Positions 1-7,395 of a DNA stretch of 12,547 bases are shown here, piece after piece. Under the pieces are notes generated by a model, which worked only from the letters and a program-made list of their open reading frames with translations, was not told the origin of the DNA and made no database searches. A program made the translations under genes and the position numbers. The stretch is taken from positions 1 through 12,547 of the forward strand of contig CANRKW010000021.1 in the NCBI GenBank assembly GCA_947631345.1, written 5' to 3'. Origin of the DNA: an uncultured Bacilli bacterium. GTDB lineage: Bacteria > Bacillota_I > Bacilli_A > RF39 > UBA660. The first letter of the stretch is position 1. Each line of letters opens with the position of its first letter.

Positions 1-1503
1 TACGGCCTCTGTAAATTTTACATTAAGTGGAGTTGCTTCAAAGCTTTCAAAGCTAAGTAGTCTTGCTATATCTCCCATTACATCATCTTTAATAGAAACG
101 TCTCCTGTACTTCTCCATATTGGGGTAAGTGTATGATATATTCCATCTTTATATTCTACATCGTAACCTAGTTTTTCAAGTATTTTTATAACTGTTTCAC
201 TAGGTATTACTTTACCTAATCTTACATTTAAAAATTCTTCACTTACATCTATATTTATTCTTTTAGTTTTATTTATATATAAGTCTTTATATTCAGTTAT
301 TTTACAGTCTGGATAAAATTCTTTAAATAAATTTAAGGCTAGATTAACACCTTCTGTAACTTTTTCTGTATCTAAGCTTTTTTCATATCTTATAGATGCA
401 TCTGTTTTTTCTAAAAATCTTTTTCCACTTTTTCTTATAGTACTTGCATTAAAGTTCGCAACTTCTAAAACAACACTTGTAGTAGTATCTAATATTGAGT
501 CTTTTTTTCCACCACGAATACCAGCAAGGGCTAAAGGAGATTCTGTATCGCATATTACTAAATCGTCTGTTGTTAATTTTATAGTGTTATTATCAAGTAA
601 TAATAATTCTTCATTTTCTAATGCATCTCTAACTATTATTTTATTTCCTTTAACGTGCCCAGCATCAAAAGCGTGTGTAGGTTCTGCTGTGTCTAACATT
701 ACATAGTTTGTTATATCTACAAGTAAATTTATTGGTCTCATACCACATTTAACCAAATCTGCTTTAAGCCATAGTGGGGAAGGTTTTACATTTACGTTTT
801 CTATTTTAACACCTACATATCTATTACATTTATCAGTATTTTGTATTTCTATATCATATTCTTTTAGGTTTTCACTTAATTTAAACTCTTTTATAGGTTT
901 TAAAGGTAAGTCATAAATTGCAGAAAGTTCACGGGCTATTCCAAAGTGTCCCCATAAGTCAGGTCTATTAGTAAGACTTTTGTTATCTATTTCTATTACA
1001 TAGTCATCCATACAAATTAGTTCGCTTATATTTTGTCCAGGATAGCATTCAGTTCCTTTTAAATCAACTATTTCTCTTTCGTCAACTGGTGGAAAAAATT
1101 TGTCTAAATAAACTTCACTTGCAGAACATATCATACCATATGAATCTACACCACGCATTTTAGTTTCTTTAATTTCTGTTTTTTCACTTTCTCCGTGCCA
1201 CATTACTAAAGCACCTGGCTTTGATACTACAACATATTCACCAACATAAAGGTTAGAACCACCACATACTATTTGTTTAGGTTCATTTTCATTAATGTCA
1301 ACCATACATATTTTAAGTAAATCTGCATTAGGATGGTCTTTTATTTCTACAATTTTACCAACAACTATATTTTTATAATCTAAACTTGTATCTGTAATAC
1401 TTTCTACTTCAACACATCTTTTAGTTAAATCTTCTACTATTTGTTTATGTGTTAAATCTTTTAAATCAACATATTTTTTTATCCAATTTAAAGATAATTT
1501 CAT
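1..1503 (-). CDS. pheT: Phenylalanyl-tRNA synthetase beta subunit, partial (C-terminus outside window)
   Basis: Beta subunit of the cytosolic alpha2-beta2 enzyme that charges tRNA-Phe. The reading frame is open for 501 codons from an ATG at 1503 to the left edge, with no stop, so roughly the last third of a typical 800-residue PheT is missing. The N-terminus starts MKLSLNWIKKYVDL, the usual PheT opening. It is followed by an EMAP/OB-type tRNA-binding domain (residues about 40-150, with KDHPNADLLKICMV and KMRGVDSYGMICS) and then the B3/B4 editing domain, which contains NLLVDITNYVM and HAFD. The start is fixed by GGAGG eight bases upstream. It lies 10 bases after pheS and is almost certainly co-transcribed with it under the T-box leader. 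Nothing unusual seen; a standard housekeeping gene. Confidence 0.96.
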   Translation of the reverse strand, partial: MKLSLNWIKKYVDLKDLTHKQIVEDLTKRCVEVESITDTSLDYKNIVVGKIVEIKDHPNADLLKICMVDINENEPKQIVCGGSNLYVGEYVVVSKPGALVMWHGESEKTEIKETKMRGVDSYGMICSASEVYLDKFFPPVDEREIVDLKGTECYPGQNISELICMDDYVIEIDNKSLTNRPDLWGHFGIARELSAIYDLPLKPIKEFKLSENLKEYDIEIQNTDKCNRYVGVKIENVNVKPSPLWLKADLVKCGMRPINLLVDITNYVMLDTAEPTHAFDAGHVKGNKIIVRDALENEELLLLDNNTIKLTTDDLVICDTESPLALAGIRGGKKDSILDTTTSVVLEVANFNASTIRKSGKRFLEKTDASIRYEKSLDTEKVTEGVNLALNLFKEFYPDCKITEYKDLYINKTKRINIDVSEEFLNVRLGKVIPSETVIKILEKLGYDVEYKDGIYHTLTPIWRSTGDVSIKDDVMGDIARLLSFESFEATPLNVKFTEAV

Positions 1504-1513
1504 AACTAACCTC

Positions 1514-2551
1514 CTACTTAAATTCCTTTAAAAATCTTAAATCTGCACTGTGGAAAAGACGCACGTCATCTACCCCATATCTCATCATTACAAGTCTATC
1601 AAGTCCGATATTTATGTAAAAACCAGTCCATTCGTCAGGATCTAAATTAGCACTTCTTAAAACATTTGGATGTATTACCCCTCCTGGCATTACTTCTATC
1701 CAACCATTATGATTACATACTTTGCATCCTTTTCCACCACATACTAGGCATTCCATATCTATTTCATAACCAGGTTCTGTAAATGGGAAAAATCCTTCTC
1801 TCATACGTACATTAATTTTTTTACCAAAAACTTTTTCTAAAATTGTTTGTATCATAACCATACCACTAGAAAAAGATATGTTTTTATCTACTATTAAAGC
1901 TTCATATTGGAAAAATGCCCTTTCGTGTCTAGCATCTGTTGTTTCATTTCTGTATACTCGACCAGGGTATACAAATCTTGCAGGCGCACCGTGTTTTAGT
2001 AAGTATCTAACTGAACCACCAGTTAAATGTGGTCTTAAACATAATCTTTCAGTACCTGATTTATCTTCTGTTCCACTAAGCCAAAAGGTGTCCATACTTT
2101 GTCTTGCAGGATGATCAGGTGCAAAGTTAAGGTTGTCAAAAGCAAATTTCTCACTACTTATATCATTTTCACTATATACTTCAAAACCTAAAGACAAAAA
2201 CGCATCATTTAAGTCATAACACATTTGAGTAATTGGATGAAGTCCACCACCACTTACCATTTTACCAGGTCTAGTTGTGTCTAATTCTTTATCAAGTATA
2301 CTTATAGAAGAGATAATTTCTTCCTCTTTTTCTTTTAAACTAGTTTCAAACAAAGTCTTTATTTCACTAGACTTCATACCTACACTTTTCTTTTCTTCTA
2401 TACTTAAACTATTCATATTTTTCATAATAGAGATTAAATCACTATTTTTTCCAGTAAGTTCACGTTTTACTTCTTCTATTTTTTCTAATTCTTTTATTTC
2501 ACTTATCTTTTTTATTCCCTCATTTTTTATTCTTTCTAATTCTTCTAACAT
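1514..2551 (-). CDS. pheS: Phenylalanyl-tRNA synthetase alpha subunit
   Basis: Catalytic alpha subunit of phenylalanyl-tRNA synthetase, 345 residues, a normal length. Residues about 1-90 are the charged N-terminal coiled-coil arm that contacts tRNA. The class II catalytic core follows: HPITQM (105-110), HPARQSMDTFW (147-157), motif 2 around RVYRNETTDARHE (198-210) with FFQYEALIVD, and motif 3 GLDRLVMMRYGVDD (316-329). A CxxC-x4-CxxC cluster (Cys268, 271, 276, 279) sits before GWIEVMPGGVIHPNV. It looks like a small metal-binding knuckle, present in only some PheS lineages. The ATG at 2551 is preceded by AAAGGAGG. Expression is expected to follow Phe-tRNA charging through the upstream T-box. 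Confidence 0.97.
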   Translation of the reverse strand: MLEELERIKNEGIKKISEIKELEKIEEVKRELTGKNSDLISIMKNMNSLSIEEKKSVGMKSSEIKTLFETSLKEKEEEIISSISILDKELDTTRPGKMVSGGGLHPITQMCYDLNDAFLSLGFEVYSENDISSEKFAFDNLNFAPDHPARQSMDTFWLSGTEDKSGTERLCLRPHLTGGSVRYLLKHGAPARFVYPGRVYRNETTDARHERAFFQYEALIVDKNISFSSGMVMIQTILEKVFGKKINVRMREGFFPFTEPGYEIDMECLVCGGKGCKVCNHNGWIEVMPGGVIHPNVLRSANLDPDEWTGFYINIGLDRLVMMRYGVDDVRLFHSADLRFLKEFK

Positions 2552-2555
2552 ACTT

Positions 2556-2770
2556 TCCTCCTTTAAAAATAAAAACTTTACGATTTAAGGACTACATTAT
2601 ATAGCGGTACCACCTTAATTCATAAAGTATTATGCTCTTTATAAGTTAACGCCTTTATTACGATTCTTTATTAATTAGAAGTGAACTTCATTATATATTT
2701 ATTTATTAGTTTACACCTACCACTAACTCTCTATAAATTGTAAATATATATTACTTTCTTCCTAAAGACA
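2556..2770 (-). promoter_or_regulatory. T-box leader of pheST (Phe-tRNA responsive riboswitch)
   Basis: The hallmark T-box AAGGUGGUACCGC lies at 2604-2616 on the minus strand. It forms the antiterminator: UUAAGG (2613-2618) pairs with CCUUAA (2585-2590), with the UGGUACC bulge that reads the tRNA NCCA end and a small GCUA/UAGU helix inside. Upstream is a stem I region containing GAGAGUUAGUGGUAGGUG. A UUC Phe codon is available for the specifier loop at 2683-2685 (followed by A), or alternatively at 2678-2680. The antiterminator helix can be extended to about 16 bp (2613-2628 with 2575-2590, one wobble and one mismatch) and is followed by a U-rich run. The SD (2557-2564) may also be sequestered. 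The regulatory mode (transcription or translation) is therefore not settled; the T-box identity is secure. Confidence 0.93.
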
Positions 2771-2775
2771 AGTCT

Positions 2776-2805
2776 ATTTTATCATATGTATATTGATATT
2801 TTCAA
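2776..2805 (-). promoter_or_regulatory. Probable promoter of the T-box-pheST unit
   Basis: TTGAAA (2800-2805) and TAAAAT (2776-2781) are separated by 18 bases, placing a start just before the T-box stem I. The promoter begins immediately beyond the frr stop codon at 2813, which fits a separately controlled pheST unit. Confidence 0.6.
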
Positions 2806-2812
2806 GAATAAT

Positions 2813-3352
2813 TTATATACTTAAAAGCTCTTTTTCTTTTTCTTTAAATTTATCTTCTACTTTTTTATTATATTCATCAGTAAGTTTTTGTATTTTATCT
2901 AAATAATTCTTTTCTATATCTAAACTATATTCTTGTTTTTTTACTGTATTATTTTCTTCTTGTCTTATATTTCTTAAAGCAATTCTTGCATCTTCTGCCA
3001 TATCTTTTACTTGTTTTACATAATTTTTTCTTGTTTCTTCAGTTAATTCAGGAACAGTTAGTATAATAACTTCTCCATTATTAGTTGGTGTCATACCAAG
3101 ATTTGCTTCAAATATAGACTTTTCTATTTCTTTTAATGCACCTTTATCAAAAGGTTTTATCATAAGTTGTCTTGCTTCAGGAACACTAATTGTTACAAGT
3201 GATTGTATAGGTGTTAAAGCCCCGTAGTAGTTTACCATAATACCATTTAAAATATTTGGGTTTGCCCTTCCAGCTCTTACAGTAGTAAATTTTGTTTCAA
3301 GTGATAATATTACTTTATCCATTTTTGTTTTTATTTCATTTTCATTAAACAT
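2813..3352 (-). CDS. frr: Ribosome recycling factor
   Basis: Ribosome recycling factor, which with EF-G splits post-termination ribosomes in the cytosol. At 179 residues it is slightly shorter than the common 185. The sequence has the family signatures: an N-terminal helix ending TTVRAGRANPNIL (residues about 23-35), the domain II segment YYGALTPIQSLVTISVPEARQL (split by eye into conserved blocks), GEVIILTVPELTEETRK and the C-terminal helical KLTDEYNKKVEDKFKEKEKE. The ATG at 3352 has AGGAG nine bases upstream. It has its own promoter and appears monocistronic, located between the unusual cluster and pheST. Housekeeping; nothing odd. Confidence 0.97.
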   Translation of the reverse strand: MFNENEIKTKMDKVILSLETKFTTVRAGRANPNILNGIMVNYYGALTPIQSLVTISVPEARQLMIKPFDKGALKEIEKSIFEANLGMTPTNNGEVIILTVPELTEETRKNYVKQVKDMAEDARIALRNIRQEENNTVKKQEYSLDIEKNYLDKIQKLTDEYNKKVEDKFKEKEKELLSI

Positions 3353-3375
3353 AATTCATTTCTCCTATTAATTTT

Positions 3376-3403
3376 ATTATATCAAACTTAACACATATTT
3401 CAA
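3376..3403 (-). promoter_or_regulatory. Promoter of frr
   Basis: TTGAAA (3398-3403), a 16-base spacer and a consensus TATAAT (3376-3381) lie about 23 bases upstream of the frr ATG. This gives frr an independent start and separates it from the preceding peptide-modification operon. Confidence 0.7.
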
Positions 3404-3442
3404 CTATTAACTTTTAATTTTTTATTTTATAAATCTTATACC

Positions 3443-3471
3443 TAAATAATAAATTTTTTCATTATTATTTA
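3443..3471 (-). terminator. Possible weak terminator of the peptide-modification operon
   Basis: A perfect 10-bp A/T-only inverted repeat (taaataataa at 3443-3452, ttattattta at 3462-3471; 9-base loop) lies about 30 bases after the stop of the last operon gene. It has no G/C pairs and no clean U-tract, so it is weak evidence for termination, though its position is right. Confidence 0.3.
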
Positions 3472-3502
3472 ATGCTATCAATAGTCTTATTCAATTTCAG
3501 AT

Positions 3503-4693
3503 TTAGTCTTCTATTTTGTTATAATTACACTCTAAAAAAGAAAAGTTTTTTGTTGCTTTAGTAGTTTTATATTCACTATAAAAAGACATTATAGGTTCTT
3601 TTAAATATTTTCTTTGAAATAATTTATTTGCTAAGTACAGCATATTGTTATTTGATAATAAAATTTTGTATAAAATACTTCGTTTCATAACATATCTAAA
3701 ATATTTACTTCTATAATAATATGAATCATCAATATACTCAAAATAATTCAGAGTCAGTTTTATATCATATATAGATATTTTTTTAAAATCATCATATGTA
3801 CTTTCTATTAATTGAATTTCAAAATTATTATTTTCAAGTTCTTGCTTAATCAATAATGCAATTTCTTTATTAGGGTAAAAATTATTATATGATAAGGATA
3901 ATTTCAATCTTTTTTTATTATTTATCTTTTTATATTTATATTTAGTTTCCTTACTAAAGAAAAAATCATTTTTTATATAGTAAGAATTTCCAAGTGCTTT
4001 AATTAGATTATTTTTGTTTATACTTCTTACTATTTTTTTCCTTGTATGTTTACTAAATTTAGTTGAGATTTCTAAACTAAATATTATTCCACTTTTTTCT
4101 AATTGCTTATTTTTATTACCTAATTTTATAAATGTATTATTTGTAATATCTATTTTTTTCTTACTAAAATTATCTATATTATCTTCTAAATTATCAAGTT
4201 TTATAAATTCAAGTTTGTTAATTGCTTTGTTTCTATAATATTTATTTGGCAAAAGTTCTATTCTGTCTTTTAATACATTGCTAATATAATATCTGCCAGA
4301 GGTTTTATTTTTGTTTGGAGCAAATAAATATACAGATAATTTATTTTTTAAACTTTGATCATTATTTTTTAATGTAATTATAAGCATATTATCTTTTGAA
4401 TATATATTAGCAATGTTTATATCAAACAAGTTCTTATATTTTTCTATAACCTCAATATAGTCTTTAGCAGTTACCTTAACACCATCTGAAAAATATAAAT
4501 CATCTCTTAATTTTATTATATGTGTTTTTCCTTTTATTTGGTAAGTATCGCAGGCATTTAAAACATAACTATTTTTCTTTTTATCATATATAAACAGTGT
4601 ATCTGTTACAGCGTTCAATATTACTTTATTTGAATAATCACATTTTACAAAAAATGAAGACGAATCAATATAATCTATACTAAATTTTGGCAT
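3503..4693 (-). CDS. Family-5 solute-binding-protein-like protein without signal peptide
   Basis: Resembles the extracellular peptide/nickel-binding proteins (SBP_bac_5, OppA/YejA type). Seen: LNAVTDTLFIYDKKKNSYVL (26-45), the signature KLRDDLYFSDGVKVTAKDY (61-79), GRYYI (133-137), LLPNKYYRNKAINKLEFIKL (147-166), RKKIVRSINKNNLIKALG (218-235) and a C-terminal LSLSYNNFYP plus LIKQELENNNFEIQLIE block. It is 396 residues against about 500 for the family. It begins directly in the binding domain, with no hydrophobic signal sequence and no lipobox. The ATG at 4693 is well supported (AAGGA eight bases upstream, 14-base overlap with the preceding gene), so the missing signal is unlikely to be a start error. 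It is therefore predicted to be cytosolic. It is last in the operon. A role in binding the peptide product (immunity or carrier) or as an SgrR-like sensor without a DNA-binding domain is inference only. Confidence 0.75.
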   Translation of the reverse strand: MPKFSIDYIDSSSFFVKCDYSNKVILNAVTDTLFIYDKKKNSYVLNACDTYQIKGKTHIIKLRDDLYFSDGVKVTAKDYIEVIEKYKNLFDINIANIYSKDNMLIITLKNNDQSLKNKLSVYLFAPNKNKTSGRYYISNVLKDRIELLPNKYYRNKAINKLEFIKLDNLEDNIDNFSKKKIDITNNTFIKLGNKNKQLEKSGIIFSLEISTKFSKHTRKKIVRSINKNNLIKALGNSYYIKNDFFFSKETKYKYKKINNKKRLKLSLSYNNFYPNKEIALLIKQELENNNFEIQLIESTYDDFKKISIYDIKLTLNYFEYIDDSYYYRSKYFRYVMKRSILYKILLSNNNMLYLANKLFQRKYLKEPIMSFYSEYKTTKATKNFSFLECNYNKIED

Positions 4694-5780
4694 AATCTAT
4701 TTCCTTCCAGCAGTCTATAAATCTGTCAATTGTCTTTTGTTCTACATCCCCTATAGATATTCTTATAGTATTTTTTTTACTATTTAAATCAATATATGTA
4801 TCAACTGCAATATAATCAAATCCAAACGAACCAGAATAGAAAAATAACCCTTTTGATTTTTCTGATTCTGACTTTAAAAATTCAATTACTCTAGTAACAT
4901 CACAATTATTTATTATAATAGTTGAAAATAAATTATGCTTATGTAAAACTATATTTGCATATTTTTTTATTTTATTGTAAAAATATAAATTGTTTTCACA
5001 TATTCTGTCTACTCTTTTTTGATTAAGTTCAATAAATGTTTTATCATTTAAGATAGGAAAAATATTTGTTTCAATTGCAAATATTCCAGTATTACCACAA
5101 AAATCAACTATATTTTTGATTAAATTCTTCGCCATATTAAATTTTCTAATAGTTATTTTTTTAGGTATTAAAAATGTAATTGAACCTAAAAAAGTTGTTT
5201 CTAAACCCAACATATCTAATTTTATATGACTTCTTACCAAAATGCATAAATTATTATTATCAACTATGGTTTCTATTAATGATTTAAATTTATGTGGATG
5301 ATAGCAAGTTGTATCAATAATTACAATGCCATTTTTTCCATAGTATTCAAAACAAAAATTGTCACTTATGGTATCTAAATATGTAATTTTTTTACCAAAA
5401 TTCAAGTTTAACTTTTTTATTAATTTTTGTGTTTCAAAATAACTATCTTTTTCGTATTTTATATTAAATTTTCCAATTTTGCTTAAGTTAAATAAAAGGG
5501 AAAAAATACTTGACATACCACAATTTGTAAAAATGGTTTTTGAAGTAATATCTTTTAAGTTATAAAAATTTGTTTCAAAATTCTTATAGTTTAAATCAGC
5601 ATCAAATCGTTGATAGTTATAATTAAAATTATATATATCTGTTGTTACATTAAATCCATTAATATTTGTAAGAGTATAATAATGAATAAATTTTTCTCTT
5701 AATAATTTATTTATTTTATTTTTAGAATCAATATTCTCATTTAGAAGTGTTTCAAAATATTTTTTTTCATCATTATTCAT
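4680..5780 (-). CDS. Fold-type I PLP-dependent enzyme (aminotransferase/lyase-like)
   Basis: A 366-residue protein with the layout of fold-I pyridoxal-phosphate enzymes (Cys/Met-metabolism or aminotransferase class). From the ATG at 5780: a cofactor phosphate-binding turn TNCGMSSIFSLLFNL (about 85-99), the ring-stacking Asp in VIIDTTCYHPH (about D156), the likely Schiff-base Lys in VRSHIKLDMLGLE (about K187), and a small C-terminal domain ending NTIRISIGD, as in aminotransferases. The longest frame starts at a TTG (5783), but AGAGGTGA is better spaced for the ATG three bases on, so I use that. It overlaps the preceding gene by 8 bases (ATGAATAA) and the following gene by 14, indicating translational coupling. 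Its substrate is unknown. In this cluster it may prepare or modify the amine or amino-acid part of the product. No counterpart exists in the E. coli microcin C operon. Confidence 0.75.
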   Translation of the reverse strand: MNNDEKKYFETLLNENIDSKNKINKLLREKFIHYYTLTNINGFNVTTDIYNFNYNYQRFDADLNYKNFETNFYNLKDITSKTIFTNCGMSSIFSLLFNLSKIGKFNIKYEKDSYFETQKLIKKLNLNFGKKITYLDTISDNFCFEYYGKNGIVIIDTTCYHPHKFKSLIETIVDNNNLCILVRSHIKLDMLGLETTFLGSITFLIPKKITIRKFNMAKNLIKNIVDFCGNTGIFAIETNIFPILNDKTFIELNQKRVDRICENNLYFYNKIKKYANIVLHKHNLFSTIIINNCDVTRVIEFLKSESEKSKGLFFYSGSFGFDYIAVDTYIDLNSKKNTIRISIGDVEQKTIDRFIDCWKEIDYAKI

Positions 5781-7395
5781 CAATAATCACCTCTGCTTTT
5801 TCTATACCATTAAACGTTGTGTTAAACGAATATGAATAAGGCTCTATTTTACTAAAATATATTTTATCATTTTGTTTTATGTTTGTATTATACACGTGTT
5901 CAAAAAGGTCTTTTTCATCACACGAAGATCCACATAGTATATATTCTTCTTTTCCTTTATTTATATTCATATATAAAGGTATTGACCATTTAGTATGAAG
6001 CATTCTGCTTCCATTTAAGTAGACAAATTTTAATTTTCTAATTTCTGCTACATATTCCACTTTTGTAATTAAATATCCACTATCTTTAAACCACAGGCTC
6101 CCTGCTTCTAATAAAATAGTCACTTCTTTAGGAACTATAGATCTTATTGCTACTAAATATTCTTTTAATTCTAAATATGATAAGTGTTCATAACCACCAC
6201 CAATATTTACATATTTCGTCTTTCTGTAATTCAATAATTTTAACTGATTTAAAATCATACCTCTTAATTTTTTTGTCTTTGGCATAGATAAATGAATATG
6301 ATAAATTTCATATGATTTTCCGTCATATTCTTTACCAAAATGTGAATTTAAACCTTTTATATTTAATCTAATTGATGAGTTATTTTTTAATTTTCTTGTT
6401 GGATCCGAATAAAAAACCATTGTCTTATACCTCTGTACCAATTCTTCTTCTTTTTCGTGAGATACATCATAATAAAAATTATACTTGTGAAATAAATCTA
6501 AAATTTTCGAATTAGGAAATGTTTTTACTGGAAAGACAAATTTTAAATTATAAATGGGCAAATCATTGTAATAATTAACATTATTCTCTATCATAGGTAA
6601 AGAGTAATATAAACATAAGTTATGTTTTATATTATTGAGTTTATTTATTATGTTATTTTTCTTCTTTAAAATAATTAATCTAGATTTGTTATAAGTTCTT
6701 ATACCACCACATTTTTCTATTTCATCTTTATGCTTACACCAAATTTCTTCAGAACTAATGATTTTGGTTTTGTCATATTCGTTTAATTGGTTTTCATAAA
6801 AGATTTGTAGTTTTGATCCACAAACATTAGTTATATTTTGTTTATTATCATATACTTTTGTGTATATTAAATCAAAATTTGATTTTAATATTTGTTCATT
6901 AAAAGTGCTGAAGTTTAAATATTTATAGCCAAGTGATTTTAATACTTTTAACCCTAATAAATCAAATTGTTCAGTGTAGTCATCTTCAAATTCATCTACC
7001 ATTATGACATAAGAATCATTTAATAATTTATCACTAAGTTCTTCTAATATATTATCTAAACTTTTCTTCTTTAATAATTCAGTTAAAGAATATACCATAA
7101 AAACATCATCGTAAGTATTTTTTACATTGCCCATTGAATTTATTTCATAATCAATATTGGCTTGTTTATTTTTTTCTCTTGCATAATCTATATAACTTTC
7201 TACAATATCTATTGCATATATATATGCTGTTTTATTTACTTTAGCTAGTAACTCTGTAAAACATCCGTTTCCACATCCTATTTCTAGAATTTTTTTATTA
7301 TTTAAATTTACTTTCTTTTTGATATCATTAATGACTTTTTTTCTTAGGTTATTTAGTTTGTAATAATTGTTTGGATTAAAATTTCTTTTTTTCAC
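5773..7395 (-). CDS. Fused SAM-dependent transferase and PLP decarboxylase (MccD-MccE1-like)
   Basis: Two enzymes in one 540-residue chain. Residues 1 to about 245 are a class I SAM-binding fold: motif I ILEIGCGNG (36-44), an acidic ribose-binding position in YAIDIVES (D63), and VFMVYSLTELL after strand 4. Residues about 275-540 are a fold-III (alanine-racemase/DAP-decarboxylase type) PLP decarboxylase: Lys291 in FVFPVKTFPN as Schiff base, HIHLSMP (366-372), NIGGGY (397-402), EAGS (430-433), CGSSCDEKD (488-496, with Cys492 in the place of the catalytic Cys) and TFNG (527-530). In microcin C, MccD moves the 3-amino-3-carboxypropyl group of SAM to the nucleotide phosphate and MccE1 decarboxylates it to aminopropyl. 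This fusion matches both steps, but without the MccE2 acetyltransferase. It starts at GTG (7395) with a weak AGAGAAG and overlaps the preceding gene by 20 bases. Confidence 0.8.
   Translation of the reverse strand: MKKRNFNPNNYYKLNNLRKKVINDIKKKVNLNNKKILEIGCGNGCFTELLAKVNKTAYIYAIDIVESYIDYAREKNKQANIDYEINSMGNVKNTYDDVFMVYSLTELLKKKSLDNILEELSDKLLNDSYVIMVDEFEDDYTEQFDLLGLKVLKSLGYKYLNFSTFNEQILKSNFDLIYTKVYDNKQNITNVCGSKLQIFYENQLNEYDKTKIISSEEIWCKHKDEIEKCGGIRTYNKSRLIILKKKNNIINKLNNIKHNLCLYYSLPMIENNVNYYNDLPIYNLKFVFPVKTFPNSKILDLFHKYNFYYDVSHEKEEELVQRYKTMVFYSDPTRKLKNNSSIRLNIKGLNSHFGKEYDGKSYEIYHIHLSMPKTKKLRGMILNQLKLLNYRKTKYVNIGGGYEHLSYLELKEYLVAIRSIVPKEVTILLEAGSLWFKDSGYLITKVEYVAEIRKLKFVYLNGSRMLHTKWSIPLYMNINKGKEEYILCGSSCDEKDLFEHVYNTNIKQNDKIYFSKIEPYSYSFNTTFNGIEKAEVIIDE

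Noticed and set aside
1..2551. pheST as a resistant duplicate synthetase providing immunity to the cluster's product
   Set aside because: It has its own T-box and promoter, is separated by frr and its promoter, and looks like the ordinary housekeeping copy; nothing links it to the cluster.
3503..4693. Oligopeptide ABC transporter binding protein acting in uptake
   Set aside because: No signal peptide or lipoprotein motif, no permease or ATPase neighbour, and a firm SD-supported start make surface location unlikely.
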